Origin: Coenobita brevimanus
Lineage: Eukaryota > Arthropoda > Malacostraca > Decapoda > Coenobitidae
Direction of reading: 5' to 3'
Length of the DNA stretch: 64,000 bases
Assembly: GCA_032717465.1 (NCBI GenBank)
Contig: CM064681.1
Coordinates: forward strand, 16,524,204-16,588,203
The notes under the pieces are model-generated. The model did not search any database. It worked only from the letters and a program-made list of their open reading frames with translations, and was not told the DNA's origin. Positions 49,153-61,028 of the stretch are shown here, in pieces (the first letter of the stretch is position 1; every line of letters starts with the position of its first letter). Position numbers and translations under genes: made by a program.

Positions 49153-51541
49153 GTACTTCTTTTTCTGATATTGTATATCTGGTAATACATGTGGGCATGC
49201 ATGTTCCATATCATCTCTCTCAAAATTTCTTTCTTTTGTAAAAACTGATTGGAAGTTTTCATTTAGTGCTTCACAACTATCATTCTCTCGTGTATAGATG
49301 ATCCCGTCATCCATAATGGACTGTATTTTATCTTTAACTTTGGTTTTGCTTCGGATGTAGCTGTAAAAAAGCTTAGGTTGATCACTGCTTTTATTTATAA
49401 TCCCCTCCTCAAACTATCTCTGAGCCTCCCTTCTTATCTTTGTATAATCGTTTCTTGCCTGTTTAGAGTTGTTGCATGCCCTCTCATTATTGTGTCTTCT
49501 GTATCTATTCCACAGCAAGTCTCTTTTTGCCTTTCGACTTTGTACATTCTGTATTAAACCATTTTTTTTTTTTTTCATTTCTGTTGCTTTGTGGATATAA
49601 TTTTGGACTCCTATTACATAAAGATCAGAGAATTTTCTATATATAATATCTAAATCTTGTCATCTAAGTTCTTTTCCCAATCTGTCTCTAAAAAGTACTT
49701 CTTCAGGTCATTGTAATTACCCTTTTTGTAATTTAGACTCTTTTTGTAACTCATTGCTGGTAACGTCATACGCAATCCTGAAGTTACAATTTAATACTGC
49801 ATGGTCACTTTCGCCGAATGGGAAGTGATACATTATATTGTCAATTTCATTTCCTTGCCTAATAAATATAAGATATAGTACTGATGGATCATCAAGTCCT
49901 CTTTTTCTGGTGTTTTCCTTTACATGCTGTGTTAGGAAAAACTCCTGCATATGATCTAGGAGCTTTTGATCCCAACAGCTTTCATGGCTTTTTACATCTA
50001 ATGTATTCCAATTTATATTTGAACTGAAGTCTCCAGTTAATATAATTCTTTCAAATTTCTCTTCCATTCTATGTAATAATGTTCTTAAACTTTGAATTGT
50101 ACTTTCTGCAAGGTCTTCATATTCACCTCTTTGTTTTGGGTGGCATGGATAAATTTGCCACAATTAATTTCCCTTCAGATGTGTTAAATTCCAATGCAAT
50201 CAGTTCTACTTGTGAGGGTATATCTAGTTTTTTTTCTTTGACTTGTAGATTTTTCTTTGTTAAGATTATAATTCCTCCTCCCTTTCTTAAATTTCTGTCT
50301 CTTCTCCATATATTGTATTCGTCTAAGTTTAGGGTATCGTTGGATATCTTTGGGGTTAATTTTGCTTCAGTCAGGCAAATAATGTGTGGTTCCTTTTCTT
50401 TGATGTAGTCTTTTATCTCCAACAATTTAGACACCATTCCATCTACATTTGAGTACATCAGCCTAACCATCTTGTTCACATACTTGCCATAACTTCAGTC
50501 TCCTACTTCCTCCTTTTTGTTCCCTGTTGGTTATGTACCACTTTTGTACCTGCAATCCAATTACTTTGTAAAAAAAAAAAAAAAAAGCAGTCTTCTCTTC
50601 CTCTGATATTTACTCGTTCTTTGTTTTTACCTTCTCCCTTTTCTCGTTTAGCATTCCCAATTCCTCTTGAGTTAAGCATCTTTTTATCCATACTTTTTTA
50701 AATTCCTCTTTTTCCATAAATTTGTTTGCTTTAGTATCTCCCCCACAGTGTTCACATTGTGGAAGGTTATTTTCAGGGGCCTTGACTTATTTTTCTCATA
50801 TTTCCCTAGCATTTTGTGTTCCTCTATGTCTTTATTACAGATTTCATCTGATACTTCCTTCAATATGCTCATTATATTTGCCATCTCCTTTTTGTCTTTC
50901 GAATTTTTTTTTTTTATTTCTTCCTCCTCTATACCAGTGATTACTATAGATTTATTGATACCTGCTGAATCTTTGACCAATTTAGGGTTGTTTGGGATTA
51001 TTTTTTTCACATCCTTTCTAATGCTTTTTTCTTTAGCTCTTGTTTCTAAGTCTTTCCTTACTTTCACCATTTTAGCATACGTAGTTTCTACATCATCTTT
51101 ATAACTTTGCATCACGTCATTCACCTGGGTTATCTTCTCTTCAGTATCACTATTTTGGTCTATCAGACTACTTGCTTGCTTAATTGTCTCTGTAACATTT
51201 CTGAACTCCTCCGTAATACTCTCATGGTTAACAGCTGTACTTGCCATTTCACCAATCATCCTTTTAAGTGAACCCACCTAAACTGACAACTCATCTACTG
51301 TTGTGTCTTTCTTGTTTAATTCCTTTACTAATTTTTCATTTTCCTCCTGCATACGCAATTGCTTCTTAATTTCATCCATTTCACTCTGAAATGCCCTTTT
51401 CCATCTGTTTTCCTTTTCTACTAATTTGTTGAATGTTTTCATTTCAACCAATTCCTGGTAAAGATCATCATGTTTTCTACCCCTTTCCCTCTTCCCAGCT
51501 CCTTCCACATTTGCTTCACTTAATTTGGTGGTCGTCTTGTG
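49153..51541 (-). pseudogene. CR1/L2-group LINE (family C), 5' half, third copy
   Basis: Minus strand. ORF1 frame 51508-51278 (coiled coil), a TAG, then an uninterrupted 197-residue frame 51277-50684 with SIVITGIEEEEI, KMLGKYEKNKSRPLKITFHN and LKQTNLWKKR. Endonuclease frame 50479-50123 starts at MNKMVRLMYSNVDGMV, so this copy keeps the residue that is a stop in the other two. Its second half lies in the frame 50163-49717 (RIILTGDFSSNINWN, GESDHAVLN). The linker runs to the P-like terminal repeat. Confidence 0.83.
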
Positions 51542-51545
51542 TTAA

Positions 51546-52284
51546 CCCCTAAAGTACTAATAGGATTGATCGATCCTTTTCCAGAATTTCGTTTGATGCC
51601 TAATAGGATTGACAGAGTAGGCTTTGTAAAAAACTGCGGACACTAGGCTTCGGCTCGATTGTGACGTTTATCGATGCAAACCAATGAGAACTAAGTCCTG
51701 AGTAGGGAGGGGGGAGGATCCGGGTCCCTACCCATGGTGGGGGGGGTGATTCCCCCACCACCCTCCTGCTACCAACCTCTACCCCAAACCTTTTGTTCCC
51801 TCTCCCCCTCCCTCGCTTGTGACTGGACTCACAGCTCCTCCTACGAACTCTATAAAGCTGATTTTTCCATGCCACACTCCCCCCACCATCCTCCCTCCAC
51901 CTTCCTCCCCCCTCCACTCCTTCATACTCCCTCCACCCCTTCATACTCGCTCCACCTCCAGATGCTACTTACTTATGAGAATGATACATACATTTTCTGG
52001 TGTGTAAAATCAAGATCATTCATTCTCAAATACCAAAATTAATGTTGGTGCAGTTTTTGGTCTCTCCCTATATGCAAGGGATGCCAGTATCAATTTTTGA
52101 CGATCTTTGACAGGCTCTTGCTCAGTATCCAGTTGGTCTACAATGCTCTGGTTTGTGGCATAAGGTGTGTAAATTCAAGCTCTAAACCTTGGGCATAACA
52201 CTTTTTACTTCTGTAAGAGTCGAAAAATCGGCTCCATATACAGGTTTTCAGGGAAGTTGTCAGTCGAGTTGCGAAGGCTAGGGG
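51546..52284. mobile_element. MITE-1, third copy, 739 bp
   Basis: TTAA at 51542-51545 and 52285-52288. It carries an extra ~26 bp (around 51785-51812) against the copies at 3602 and 20502. Confidence 0.6.
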
Positions 52285-52315
52285 TTAATACTGAGAAAAA
52301 TAAAAAATAATTAAT

Positions 52316-52530
52316 TACATTTATGCATCTTACTCCCCTGTGGTACCGTGGTCGAAACAGCTGGGACTTGATCAGCACATTCCTGCACTATTTGGCTGTT
52401 CTGTTATTTGGGCAACACTCTTGCTTAAATTTGCTCTATTATTTGTGAATCCGGGCCTAAGTGTGCTAAGCTGATTCCGTTCCTTCTTTACTCCAACACA
52501 GTTGTTGACTTTATACACCGGTTTTATTCG
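52316..52530. other. Unique flank right of the duplicated block
   Basis: No gene seen. The homology to the tandem units stops at 52315. Confidence 0.5.
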
Positions 52531-53460
52531 CCCAAGGGCGGATCCAGAACATTGTTTTTGGGGGTTAGGGCGAATGCAGCGAGCCTTTCCAGTTCTCATC
52601 CGGCGCGGGGGATGGGGGGGGGCTGTAAGCCCCCAGATTTTTTTTTATTTCTCTATGTTACGGTAATTTCGATGCCTGTATACACAATATTAGAATACCG
52701 TTTACTACTAAAAACAGGCATTTGGAAGTAAAAATAATGAAATTTTTATTTTAAAAATGTACTGAAAATGGATTCTGGTTTATATTGCACATCAATATAC
52801 AAAAAAATAATTAGATGTCAGAAAAACAAAAGAAATCACAGAAAATTTATAAAATAAATCACATTATTTGGATGGTCAACTGATAAATTTGATAATGTGC
52901 TTGTAACAATATTTCCAATATGTATTTTACAAGAAAAGTGTTGCTAGTGCTGAAAGAACTAAAGACATGATTTCGCGCGAGTATGAGTGCAGAGCGTCTT
53001 ACTGGATTGACACTTCTCCACAAACATGCAGACACTCCTGTAGACACTTATCAAATAATAAACAGGTACCAGAAAACAGGAAAGCATAGGTTACTATTTA
53101 CATTGTGAAGTTGAATCTTGTCATATAAACGGCAGAAAAACTTGGCACTGCAGTGTACCAGCAAAATGTAACAGTATAATATAGTCCTACCTTGTACTGT
53201 ACAAAGGAATTCATGACTGAAAATCTAACACCTTTTGTACTGAATTAGGCTACCCTAATATCATATTGTATAATTTCATGAGTAAATTATGGAAGAAAAT
53301 AATAATTTGATCAATGTACCATTTTTGAATTCACTTAAAATTATTTCAGAATAGGAGAATTATTCCCAAGTATTTCCTTTTGATAAAAGTAATATAATAA
53401 TAATCTGCAAGTTCAGTATATAATGGAAGGAAATAAATTTTTATCACAACACATGAATGC
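52531..53460 (-). mobile_element. Probable hAT-like transposon 3' non-coding end
   Basis: Begins near CAAGGGCGGATCCAGAAC (52533-52550), which resembles the CAGNGGCGGATCCAG-type ends of ZMYM-like hAT transposons, followed by a G-rich stretch. The rest is AT-rich, leading to the transposase on the minus strand. No matching inverted end was found on the far side. Confidence 0.4.
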
Positions 53461-54803
53461 ATCCATTGCTGATTATGGACTATTTAATCTTTTCTCTTTT
53501 TCCTGCAGAAAATGCTTCCTCCAAACATACAGCTCACCTTCAAGTTTCGATCTTAGAGTACGTAGGTCACTCCTTAGAAGACTGCAATATCGGCTGCAGT
53601 AACATAGTCTTTCCATTCAGTAATCTCAGAGAGCACGTCTTCCAGCTTAAATAAGCTTTGACAGAATAGGAGTACACTTTCATGCCTTTCTACCCATCTT
53701 GTTTCACATAAGCCTGTTAGTTGACGTCCAAGAGTCTTTCTAAGAACATGATTTATTTTTGAGGACGCAGAGAAAAAGCTAATGACTTCCTTCATGACAC
53801 CTACTGCATTTCTGATTGCCTGCATTTTTGATGACCTAGAGATGGAGAGGTTTAAGGAATGACTGAAACATGGACATTGTACCGCATGAGGAGCTGCAAC
53901 TTACACAGTAGCAACAGTTGCACATACTTTAGACACCAGAACTGAACATCCGTCAGTTGAAATTCCGACACAGTGTACTGGGTCCAATGAATTTTCTCTC
54001 AGTATCTGCAGACAAGCTTTCCCAGTGTCTTCTCCGATTAGGGAGGGCTCTTGTTTAGTCTCTTCTTTGATATTTGTCTGTATGCAAGGCTCTATGAATC
54101 CAACAAAATCTTCCCCAACTGATCTTGATTGAATATCTATGTAATGCAAAACAATGCTCAACAGCGACTGATGGGCAATATATGTAGTCTCATCAAATAT
54201 GGTGCTATTACACAGAGTCCTGACTGACAGACTCTCTCAAATATTACAGACGGTATTTTCCACAACACTTGATTATCTCATTTTGTACAGTTTTGTTTAT
54301 GTATGTTGCTCGTGCACTTGATGAACTTAGATGTTTGTCCCCAGCTCTAACATGAATTCACAGCAATTCGCTAATTGTTGTCAGCATCAGATCGCATGAG
54401 GCATCATCTCTATGTCCACAAAATGGAATGTTTTGACGGCGCAGAAAGATGACTATATAAAGTATTGGCTTTAATCTCTCCCTGTTCTCTTGTACTCGAG
54501 TGAATCTGTGAGTGCTGATCTGATTTTGTACATCCAGTTCTTGGTTTTGGTAAGTCTGTAAAAAATCTACAGCAGCACTTACAGCATCTTTGTGATGACT
54601 TTTATTCCGGTGTGATTCTAAGTCTCCGTCCTTACCAAGCAGTTTTACATATTTCCTATTAAAAAAAAAAAAAAATAAAAAAATAAAAAAAATAAAAGGT
54701 TCTGTGACAAGTTTCTTCATGAGTTCATTGTTTTGATATCCACCAACTTTCCCTACTACAAACAGTGGATAATACTTAAAACGGAGACCTTCATGAGAAA
54801 AGG
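53460..54803 (-). pseudogene. hAT-like (ZMYM1/TTF-type) transposase, middle and C-terminal part
   Basis: Minus strand. From 54803: VYSFSHEGLRFKYYPLF (degenerate TTF/ZMYM zinc-binding region where FCKYC is expected), DGDLESHRNKSHHKDAVSAA (a typical block of this family), NIPFCGHRDDASCD (QN.PFRGH-type motif), then a frame with HYIDIQSRSVGEDFVGF and HCVGISTDGCSVLVSK, and one with GRQLTGLCETRWVERHESVL (the TRW block before the dimerisation region). At least three frameshifts and an A/T run at 54660-54698 break it. The N-terminus is beyond the inserted gypsy element. Confidence 0.72.
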
Positions 54804-54810
54804 AATATAC

Positions 54811-55441
54811 TGTTACATCCCTGTCCCACATTGCCACAGGATCCAACAGCAGGAGTACAGTAGAAGAAGGACGTTGCCCAGTAAGTTGTTCTTCCTAGAG
54901 GCAGCCTTTCAGTGTACAACAACACAGATCAGCAAATGCGTTGAATGTACAGTAAACAAGCTTCTTAAGTTCAATTACTTTATTTTCCAAATAATTACAT
55001 TTACTGGTTGCCACCTACTCTTTACTGTTTCCACAAGTACGAGAGCTATACAATATGCACTGACACAACTGACACTGAACTAAACTCAAACTGAGCTGAA
55101 AACCTCTAGTACCTTCCCCATACTTATATAAGCGTCCTGCATACCAGAATTATCTACTACATTCTCGGAGAACACAGAGACATTCAAAACATCCAGAGTT
55201 TTCTTACACTGCATAACAATTATTTAGCATACTAACTGAGATAAAATTACATAATTTAACAAACAATCCCCTAATTAAAACATTATAGAGAAAAAGAGCA
55301 CAAAAGTTAATGTCTAACTTTAAATAATACCCCCAGTCACAAATAGTAGGCTAACTGGCAACTCTGACACATAGCAAAAAAAATCGAGAATCGTCGGTAA
55401 TAATCCAGCACTACCTAACTAGCAAATTCTGCTTCCCAACA
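54811..55441 (-). repeat. 3' LTR of the second gypsy element
   Basis: Plus-strand start TGTTACA at 54811 (inverse of TGTAACA end) and sense start TGTTGGGAAG at 55441. The left end has about 20 extra bases against the other LTR. Aligns along its length with 61029-61669. Confidence 0.75.
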
Positions 55442-55458
55442 CTATCCCCTCCCTAGTT
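55442..55458 (-). other. Polypurine tract
   Basis: In sense AGGGAGGGGATAG directly before the 3' LTR. Confidence 0.6.
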
Positions 55459-55607
55459 CTTTGTCGTCCCGACAAAACTACACAATGTATACACACTTAA
55501 CCCTTAACCCACACTAAACATTTAGTATTATACATAAAATAATCCTTCAACATATCAGGTCATCTCCTATGCCGTTTCCGACAATGTCCCTGCTCCTCCA
55601 CACAGTC

Positions 55608-55732
55608 TTGTTTTTTATCGTTTTTTTTTTTTTTTTTTTTATATTTTGACTTTCTTTTAATTTTATATTCGGCGGCATATGACCTCTGCTGTTGCACCGC
55701 CATGTTACATTTTCATTCAATCATTCATTCAT
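55608..55732 (-). mobile_element. Short retroposon insertion with 14-bp target duplication
   Basis: TCCTCCACACAGTC occurs at 55594-55607 and again at 55733-55746. The 125 bp between them carry a run of 20 T (55621-55640), which is a poly-A tract on the minus strand, and an ATTC-type repeat at the other end. Target duplication plus A-tail is the signature of LINE-mediated retroposition. I do not recognise the source. Confidence 0.7.
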
Positions 55733-55746
55733 TCCTCCACACAGTC

Positions 55747-57180
55747 CACTTGTCCTCTTCCTGATGCACTTCATCCCTCGAGAAACTGTCACCATCCTCT
55801 TGGACTTCAGCTCCTTGGCCCTCCTCAACATCCTTAGCTGCAGGAGAGCACGATTCCTCAGAGACGTCCAAGCTGTACTTCCTGGCCCATGGATTCGCGT
55901 GCATCACCTTTGGGCGAGAGTTCCTGCCTCCCCGAATTGGTACGTTACGTCTGATAGGTAGTCCAACACAGTGTAAGGCCCATCTCATAGCTCTGCAGCT
56001 TCAGTCTGTCCCTTCTTCCACTGAGGATTGTATAACCAAACATTGTCACCATCCTTGCAGCTTACCTCACGTGCCTTGGCATCATACTTGCACTTCATCA
56101 TTTCACCAGAAAACTTGAGAGCTTCTGGGCTCTGATGATGTGCCTCAGCCAGCATTTCCCGAAGATGCTTCGCATAGCTGGAGGTGTCTGTAGGCAGATC
56201 CTCACCAGGTGGTCTTCCCATTAACAAGTCAACAGGTAAACATAATTTGTGGTCCAGCATCAGTTTTCCAGGAGTGTACCTGATAGACTCGTGGGATCCA
56301 GACCGATATGCCATCAGCAACGCAAGTAATTTCTAGTCCCATTCCTTTTGTCCCTCTATGCAGTACTTGGCCAGTTCTTGTTCCAGAGTCCATTTGAATT
56401 TCTCCACCATCCCATTTAACTGTGGCCTTAGTGGAGTCGTCCTGGTCTTCTTGATCCCCAGTAACTTGCAGCACTCACAGAACACAGCAGATCCGAAATT
56501 TCTACCTTGGTCTGAACGTAGCTCTTGTGTCAATCCGAAATAACAGACAAACTGGTCAACCCACACTTGAGCAACAGTCGCAGCCTCTTGATCATGGATG
56601 GCATAGATTTCTGGCCACTTTTTGAAGCAGTCCATGGTGACCCATATATACCAGTTTCCTCTTTCAGTGAATGGCAAAGGTCCAGCAATGTCCAATGCGA
56701 ATCTTTCCATTAGTGTACCTACTTGATACTGATGAAGAGGGGTGCAACCACGTTTCTTGGGTCCTTTCTTGGCACAACATTCATCACAGGCCCGACACCA
56801 CTCTTAAACATCCTGATTCATGCCAGTGCAGTATAACCTATGTCGCAGCTGGCTTAGAGTTTTCTTCACTCCCAGGTGCCCACAAGTGATCTGGTTATGA
56901 GACTCATTCAAAATCTCAGACCAATTTTCTTCAGAACCGCCAGTTGCCAATACTTTCTGAGGCCATCGGTTCTCTCCCACTGATGCTTCAGTAGTCCGTT
57001 CTTCAAACAAAGAAGGTCCCAGTGACTCCAGTAGCTCTTTGTCGCAGGGGCGAACCTGGGAATCTCTTTCCAAGATGGTCGTACTGTACTCTGCTGCAGC
57101 CACTCTAGCACTGGTTGTAAATCTGCATCCTCTATCTGCATCCTCTTCAAGTCTTCTTCAGCTGGCACTGGCCCTATCAT
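55747..57180 (-). pseudogene. Integrase of the second gypsy element
   Basis: Minus strand from 57180. Pre-integrase region (MIGPVPAEEDLKRMQIEDAD), zinc-binding HNQITCGHLGVKKTL and, after a stop, the CRACDECC pair. Catalytic core: RFALDIAGPLPF (first Asp), RSDQGRNFGS (second Asp), QLNGMVEKFKWTLEQEL (Glu). It continues in the 56320-55985 frame with YTPGKLMLDH and CKDGDNVWLYNPQWKKG. Stops near 56813, 56332 and 55984 and frame changes make it non-functional. Core catalytic residues are still readable. Confidence 0.82.
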
Positions 57181-58815
57181 GGTAGTACAGCTGCATTTCT
57201 TACCAGAATCTTTGTTTTTCCCATACTGTCGGCAGTTTGGCTAATGACTCAGGCTCTCAGCAATGCCATGTACCCACCCAGGATGGTGCTGCACCTCACG
57301 GTTGTGCCGGTCCAGCTTCCAGAGCCAGCATGCAAATTGTCCTTCCGGATTCTTTCATGTCCTCAGGCACTTGAGTGCCAGATAGTCTACCCTGATGATG
57401 AAGTAGGACCCATAAAAGTAGGGATGGAAGAAATCAAGGCTCGTCATCATTGCCAAGAGCTCCTTATGGGTAAGTAGTTCCACTCTGGTGGGCTGAGCTT
57501 TTTGCTGTCATACTCCACCACATACTCTTTTTCATCCTTCTTCTGTGACAGGACTCCACCAGTACCATTGTCACTAGCGTCACAGTCCAGGATAAATGGC
57601 TGACTCTGATCTGGGTATGGCAACACTGGAAGGCTAGCCAACGCATGCATGAGTTCGTTAAAGGGTTTCTGAGTCACTGCCGTCCACACAAACTTCTGCT
57701 TCTTCCCTAGATACTTGTGCAGAGGTTCAGCCCTCATTGCAAAGTCCTTGACAAAACGCCAATAGCAATTATACAATCCCAGGAAACTCCATAGCTCCTT
57801 TACACAAGTTGGAACCGGCCAGTTTTTCACAGCTGCTACATTTTCCGGATCAGTACAGATGCTGCCCTCGCCTAGAATGTGTCCCAGGTATTTCACTTCC
57901 TTCTGAAACAAGTAGCACTTCTTGGGATTCAGCTTGAGGTGAGCTGCTCGAATCCTGTTGAGCACCTCTGACAGCCTCTCCAATTCCTGGTCAAAAGTCA
58001 GTCTAAATACAGTTACATTGTCCAGATAGATGAGAGCCATCCGCCAGTGCAGGCGTTCCAATACATGATCCATGATGCGAAAAAGTAGGTGGGGCATTGC
58101 ACTGGTCAAATGGCACCACTTTAAACTGCCATAAACACTGCCCATATGAAAAGGCTGTTTTCTCCTTGTCCTTCTCTACAACCTTGACCTGGTGGTATCC
58201 TGCTTTCATATCTAGGGTGAAGAAGCACTTGGCACCTGTCAGCATCCAGGGTGGCATTAATCCTTGGCAAGGGGAATGCATCCTTCACTGTCACTTCATT
58301 CAGGGCTCGATAATCCACACAACACCATACCGAGCCATACTTCTTCCTTGCCAGAACCACTGCTGATGCCCAAGGACTTTTCCTATCACTCCTTGACTTT
58401 GAAGATTCTCCATCACCTTTGCCATTATTTGCTGTTGAGCTGGCGCCATCCTCCATGCTGGCTGTTTTATCGGGATGTGATCCCAGGTGTCTATACAATG
58501 CTCCACCAGATCAGTGCACCCCAGATGTAGGTCCCCAAAGAAAAAGACATTAGCAAACTTCATCAGCAGCTGCCTCAACTGCAGCGCTGGTGAGTCATCT
58601 AGGTCTTGTAAGTGGTCTGGCTGATACCCATCTTCTTTGACTACACTCCTTTTACAGGCCTTCCTCTGATGCCACTCACGGTCCACTGCCTGGCACAGTC
58701 TCACAATTTCTCCTTGGTTGATCTGTGGCAAACAGGAGAATTTGACCACAACTATCGACACATCATTAGCTCCACCAGAGTTCTCCCCACTATCACTCTG
58801 GTCTTCGTCTTTCAC
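57181..58815 (-). pseudogene. RT and RNase H of the second gypsy element
   Basis: From 58815: PWASAVVLARKK, CVDYRALNEVTVKDAFPLPRI, FFTLDMKAGYHQVKV, then ALIYLDNVTVF where the expected YLDD has become YLDN (AAT codon at 58017-58019), KKCYLFQKEVKYLGHIL, SFLGLYNCYWRFVKDFA. RNase H: ILDCDASDNGTGGVL, YDSKKLSPPEWNY; its end (HHPGWVHGIAESLSH) is in another frame. Several frameshifts separate these blocks. Confidence 0.83.
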
Positions 58816-59216
58816 TACACTTCAGGCTCCACTACTCCTAGACAGTTGTCAAAAGAGCCACTCACCTTGCACTGGAGCAATAGTTCTGATTTTGGGGGTA
58901 TAACTGTAGTGTGGTCCATCCTCACCTCACCACCAGAACTAGTACGTCTCCCTGTTGTGATGTGAACCGACTTTCCTCGAACCTTCAGCTTCGTGGAATA
59001 GAAGTCCAGCTCCCATTCCATGCACATCAGATAGTCCAGATCAAGAAGGCAAGGATCGTCCATCTCGGCTACATAAACTGGAAGCGTTGCCTCTTGCCCT
59101 TCCAATTCAGTCCTGACATACAAGGGTCCCCTCAGTTCTGTGTACTGCCCAGTTACGCCACACAATTTTTCTGATGACTCAGGCAGATACTGATGATATA
59201 ACACATCAGGCCTCAC
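58815..59216 (-). pseudogene. Protease region of the second gypsy element
   Basis: 133-residue frame with VYVAEMDDPCLLDLDYL (the ILG/LLG-like C-terminal protease block) and IPPKSELLLQCKV. The DTGA active site, expected upstream, is not readable because the frames are broken near 59220-59250. Confidence 0.65.
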
Positions 59217-59359
59217 GAAAGTCTGCTATGAGGCTGAATCAATCACCAGGGAACACTTCTTGCTGTCTGTTCTTCTGTCAACTCGCACACTGTCGATTGC
59301 AGTTCTCGTGCATTTTCTCAGTGGTGGGGTTGCTTGGGAAAAGCCGGCTGGTGGTTGCC

Positions 59360-60918
59360 CATTAACACCAGCCTCCACTAATTTTCCTCTTCTCTCTGGT
59401 CTTCCACGTCCTTCTTCTTATCCTCCTTTTTCTCTTTGGACTCTCAGAATTGAATTGTCCCACCTCACTGCATGTCCAACACCCTTTTGTTACAATTGTA
59501 GATTTCCTGCACTGCTCTGTTCTTGCTTCTTCTTCCATTTGTAACAATCCTCCTCCTTGTGTCCCGGCTTCCTGCAGAACCAGCAACCTCCTCAGATGTT
59601 GTCCTGTTCCCTCTTCCACTTGAAGCAGTCCTCTTTTCTATGACATGGCTTTTCACAGTACTAGCAAGTTCCTTCAGATTTTTCCGCTTCATGTACCTGC
59701 CCCTTTCTTGCCTGGAATCCTGCTCTACATCCTGCCTGAAAAGTGGATGTACTGGACCTGATGTTGGACTCAAATTCCCCAGCCCTGGCTAGTGCTCCTT
59801 GCATGCTTCAGGGTTGTGCCTGTTTCACTTGCACTTTCAACTCTGCACTATGAAGAGCATCGATAAACTTGACTCTCTGAAGAAAAGGGAACAGGTTAGG
59901 TGCTGCTCCAGGGTATGCCATGTATGCCATACTCGCCAGGTCATGAGCAAGCTGCTCTAGGGATTCGCCTCAAGCCCGTACACAGCTATGGAATCTTGTT
60001 CTGTAAACTTCAGTCTGGTACATGGTCCCATATCTGCGCTCCAGTATTTCTACTAAGGACTGATATCCGTTCCTCTTTTCTACTGACATCTGGCCCAAAA
60101 TTTCCATTGCAACACCCTTGTGGCTAGTAGCCAGCTACACTGCCCTCTGCCTATTATCCCAACCATTCAGATCAGCAAGTTCCTCAAACTGCACACAGTA
60201 AGCTACCCAAAATACTCTGCCATCAAATTCCTGAGGTTTCAATTTAATTGGACCCCCATTCAAACCATGCACGTCACTGGTTTGGGGCCTAAAAACTGGA
60301 GCATCATAATTAAGTCCAGGACTTAAAACTTCTACATTGTGATTATTCAGTCCTATAATTCTACCTCTAGATGCTTGAGATCCATCAAGATTCGCCATAC
60401 ACTGTCCATTTTTTAGTATGCTCCCTGTGCACTTGCCTCATTCTCAGCACCTCAGTATTTCTCTACAGCCTCAGTTTTCTCACGTATTATCTTCACATGG
60501 TCGAGAACATGCTTCAGCTGGTTATTCACATGCTGTCTGCACTCCATCACTGTTCCTTCACTAATCATCAGCTGGTTGTCTACGTGCTGTCTGCACTCCA
60601 TCACATTATTGCTTACTTCATACTTTTGCTGCCATAGCTCATCATATACATACTCCTTCAACTGTTGTTTCTCTTCCTTCATTTTCCCCATGAAAGCATC
60701 TAGTGTCCTTACATCCTCAATTGTAATTCCCTCTGTTGCTCCTATTCAAGTTGTTCATATCGTTCTTTCTGCTTTTCGTTCTGTGCTGGTAATTGTTCAT
60801 TAAGTCCTTTCTGTCCTTCATTCTGTGCTTTTAATTGTACACTTTGTGCCTGTAATTGTTCTTTGAGTTATTTTTCTCCTTCATTCTGTGCTAGTAATAG
60901 CTTTATAACTGCAGCCAT
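59360..60918 (-). pseudogene. gag of the second gypsy element
   Basis: Start Met probably at 60918 (MAAVIKLLLAQNEGEK). The N-terminus is a coiled coil of repeated AQNE..QK..EQL blocks (60895-60740) and a 54-bp direct repeat encoding VMECRQHV..NQL (60604-60535). The capsid follows: KLKPQEFDGRVFWVAYCVQF, ELADLNGWDNRQRAVYLA. Zinc-knuckle remnants CRKPGHKEEDC and C.YCEKPCHRKEDC lie at about 59620-59540. Several stops and frameshifts. Confidence 0.78.
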
Positions 60919-61007
60919 TGATGCCTCCTCTTGTCTAGCTTGGCCTCTTTTATGTACACCTTCTGCCTCTACATGAAAGGTTTGGCTCAGTGCAGCATTT
61001 TTCTAAT

Positions 61008-61027
61008 GATGCACACTCCTGGCACCA
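61008..61027 (-). other. Primer binding site of the second gypsy element
   Basis: In sense, TGGTGCCAGGAGTGTGC directly after the LTR end TGTAACA and one spacer base. Confidence 0.55.
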
Positions 61028-61028
61028 C

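Larger units (their letters stand above)
47078..52315. repeat. Third, diverged copy of the RTE-B / P-end / CR1 / MITE-1 block
   Basis: Matches copy 2 at 16038-21244 and copy 1 up to 4343, but with many more substitutions and indels than copies 1 and 2 show between themselves. Copies 1 and 2 share stops that are absent here: a TAG in RTE-B (the codon beginning with the T at 575 in copy 1) and a TAA in the CR1 endonuclease MYSNVDG motif. Homology stops sharply at 52315/52316, where copies 1 and 2 continue into a second RTE-B piece. Confidence 0.88.

Noticed and set aside
52372..52599. Small host gene on the minus strand
   Set aside because: No recognisable domain, and it overlaps the probable hAT end; no support beyond an open frame.
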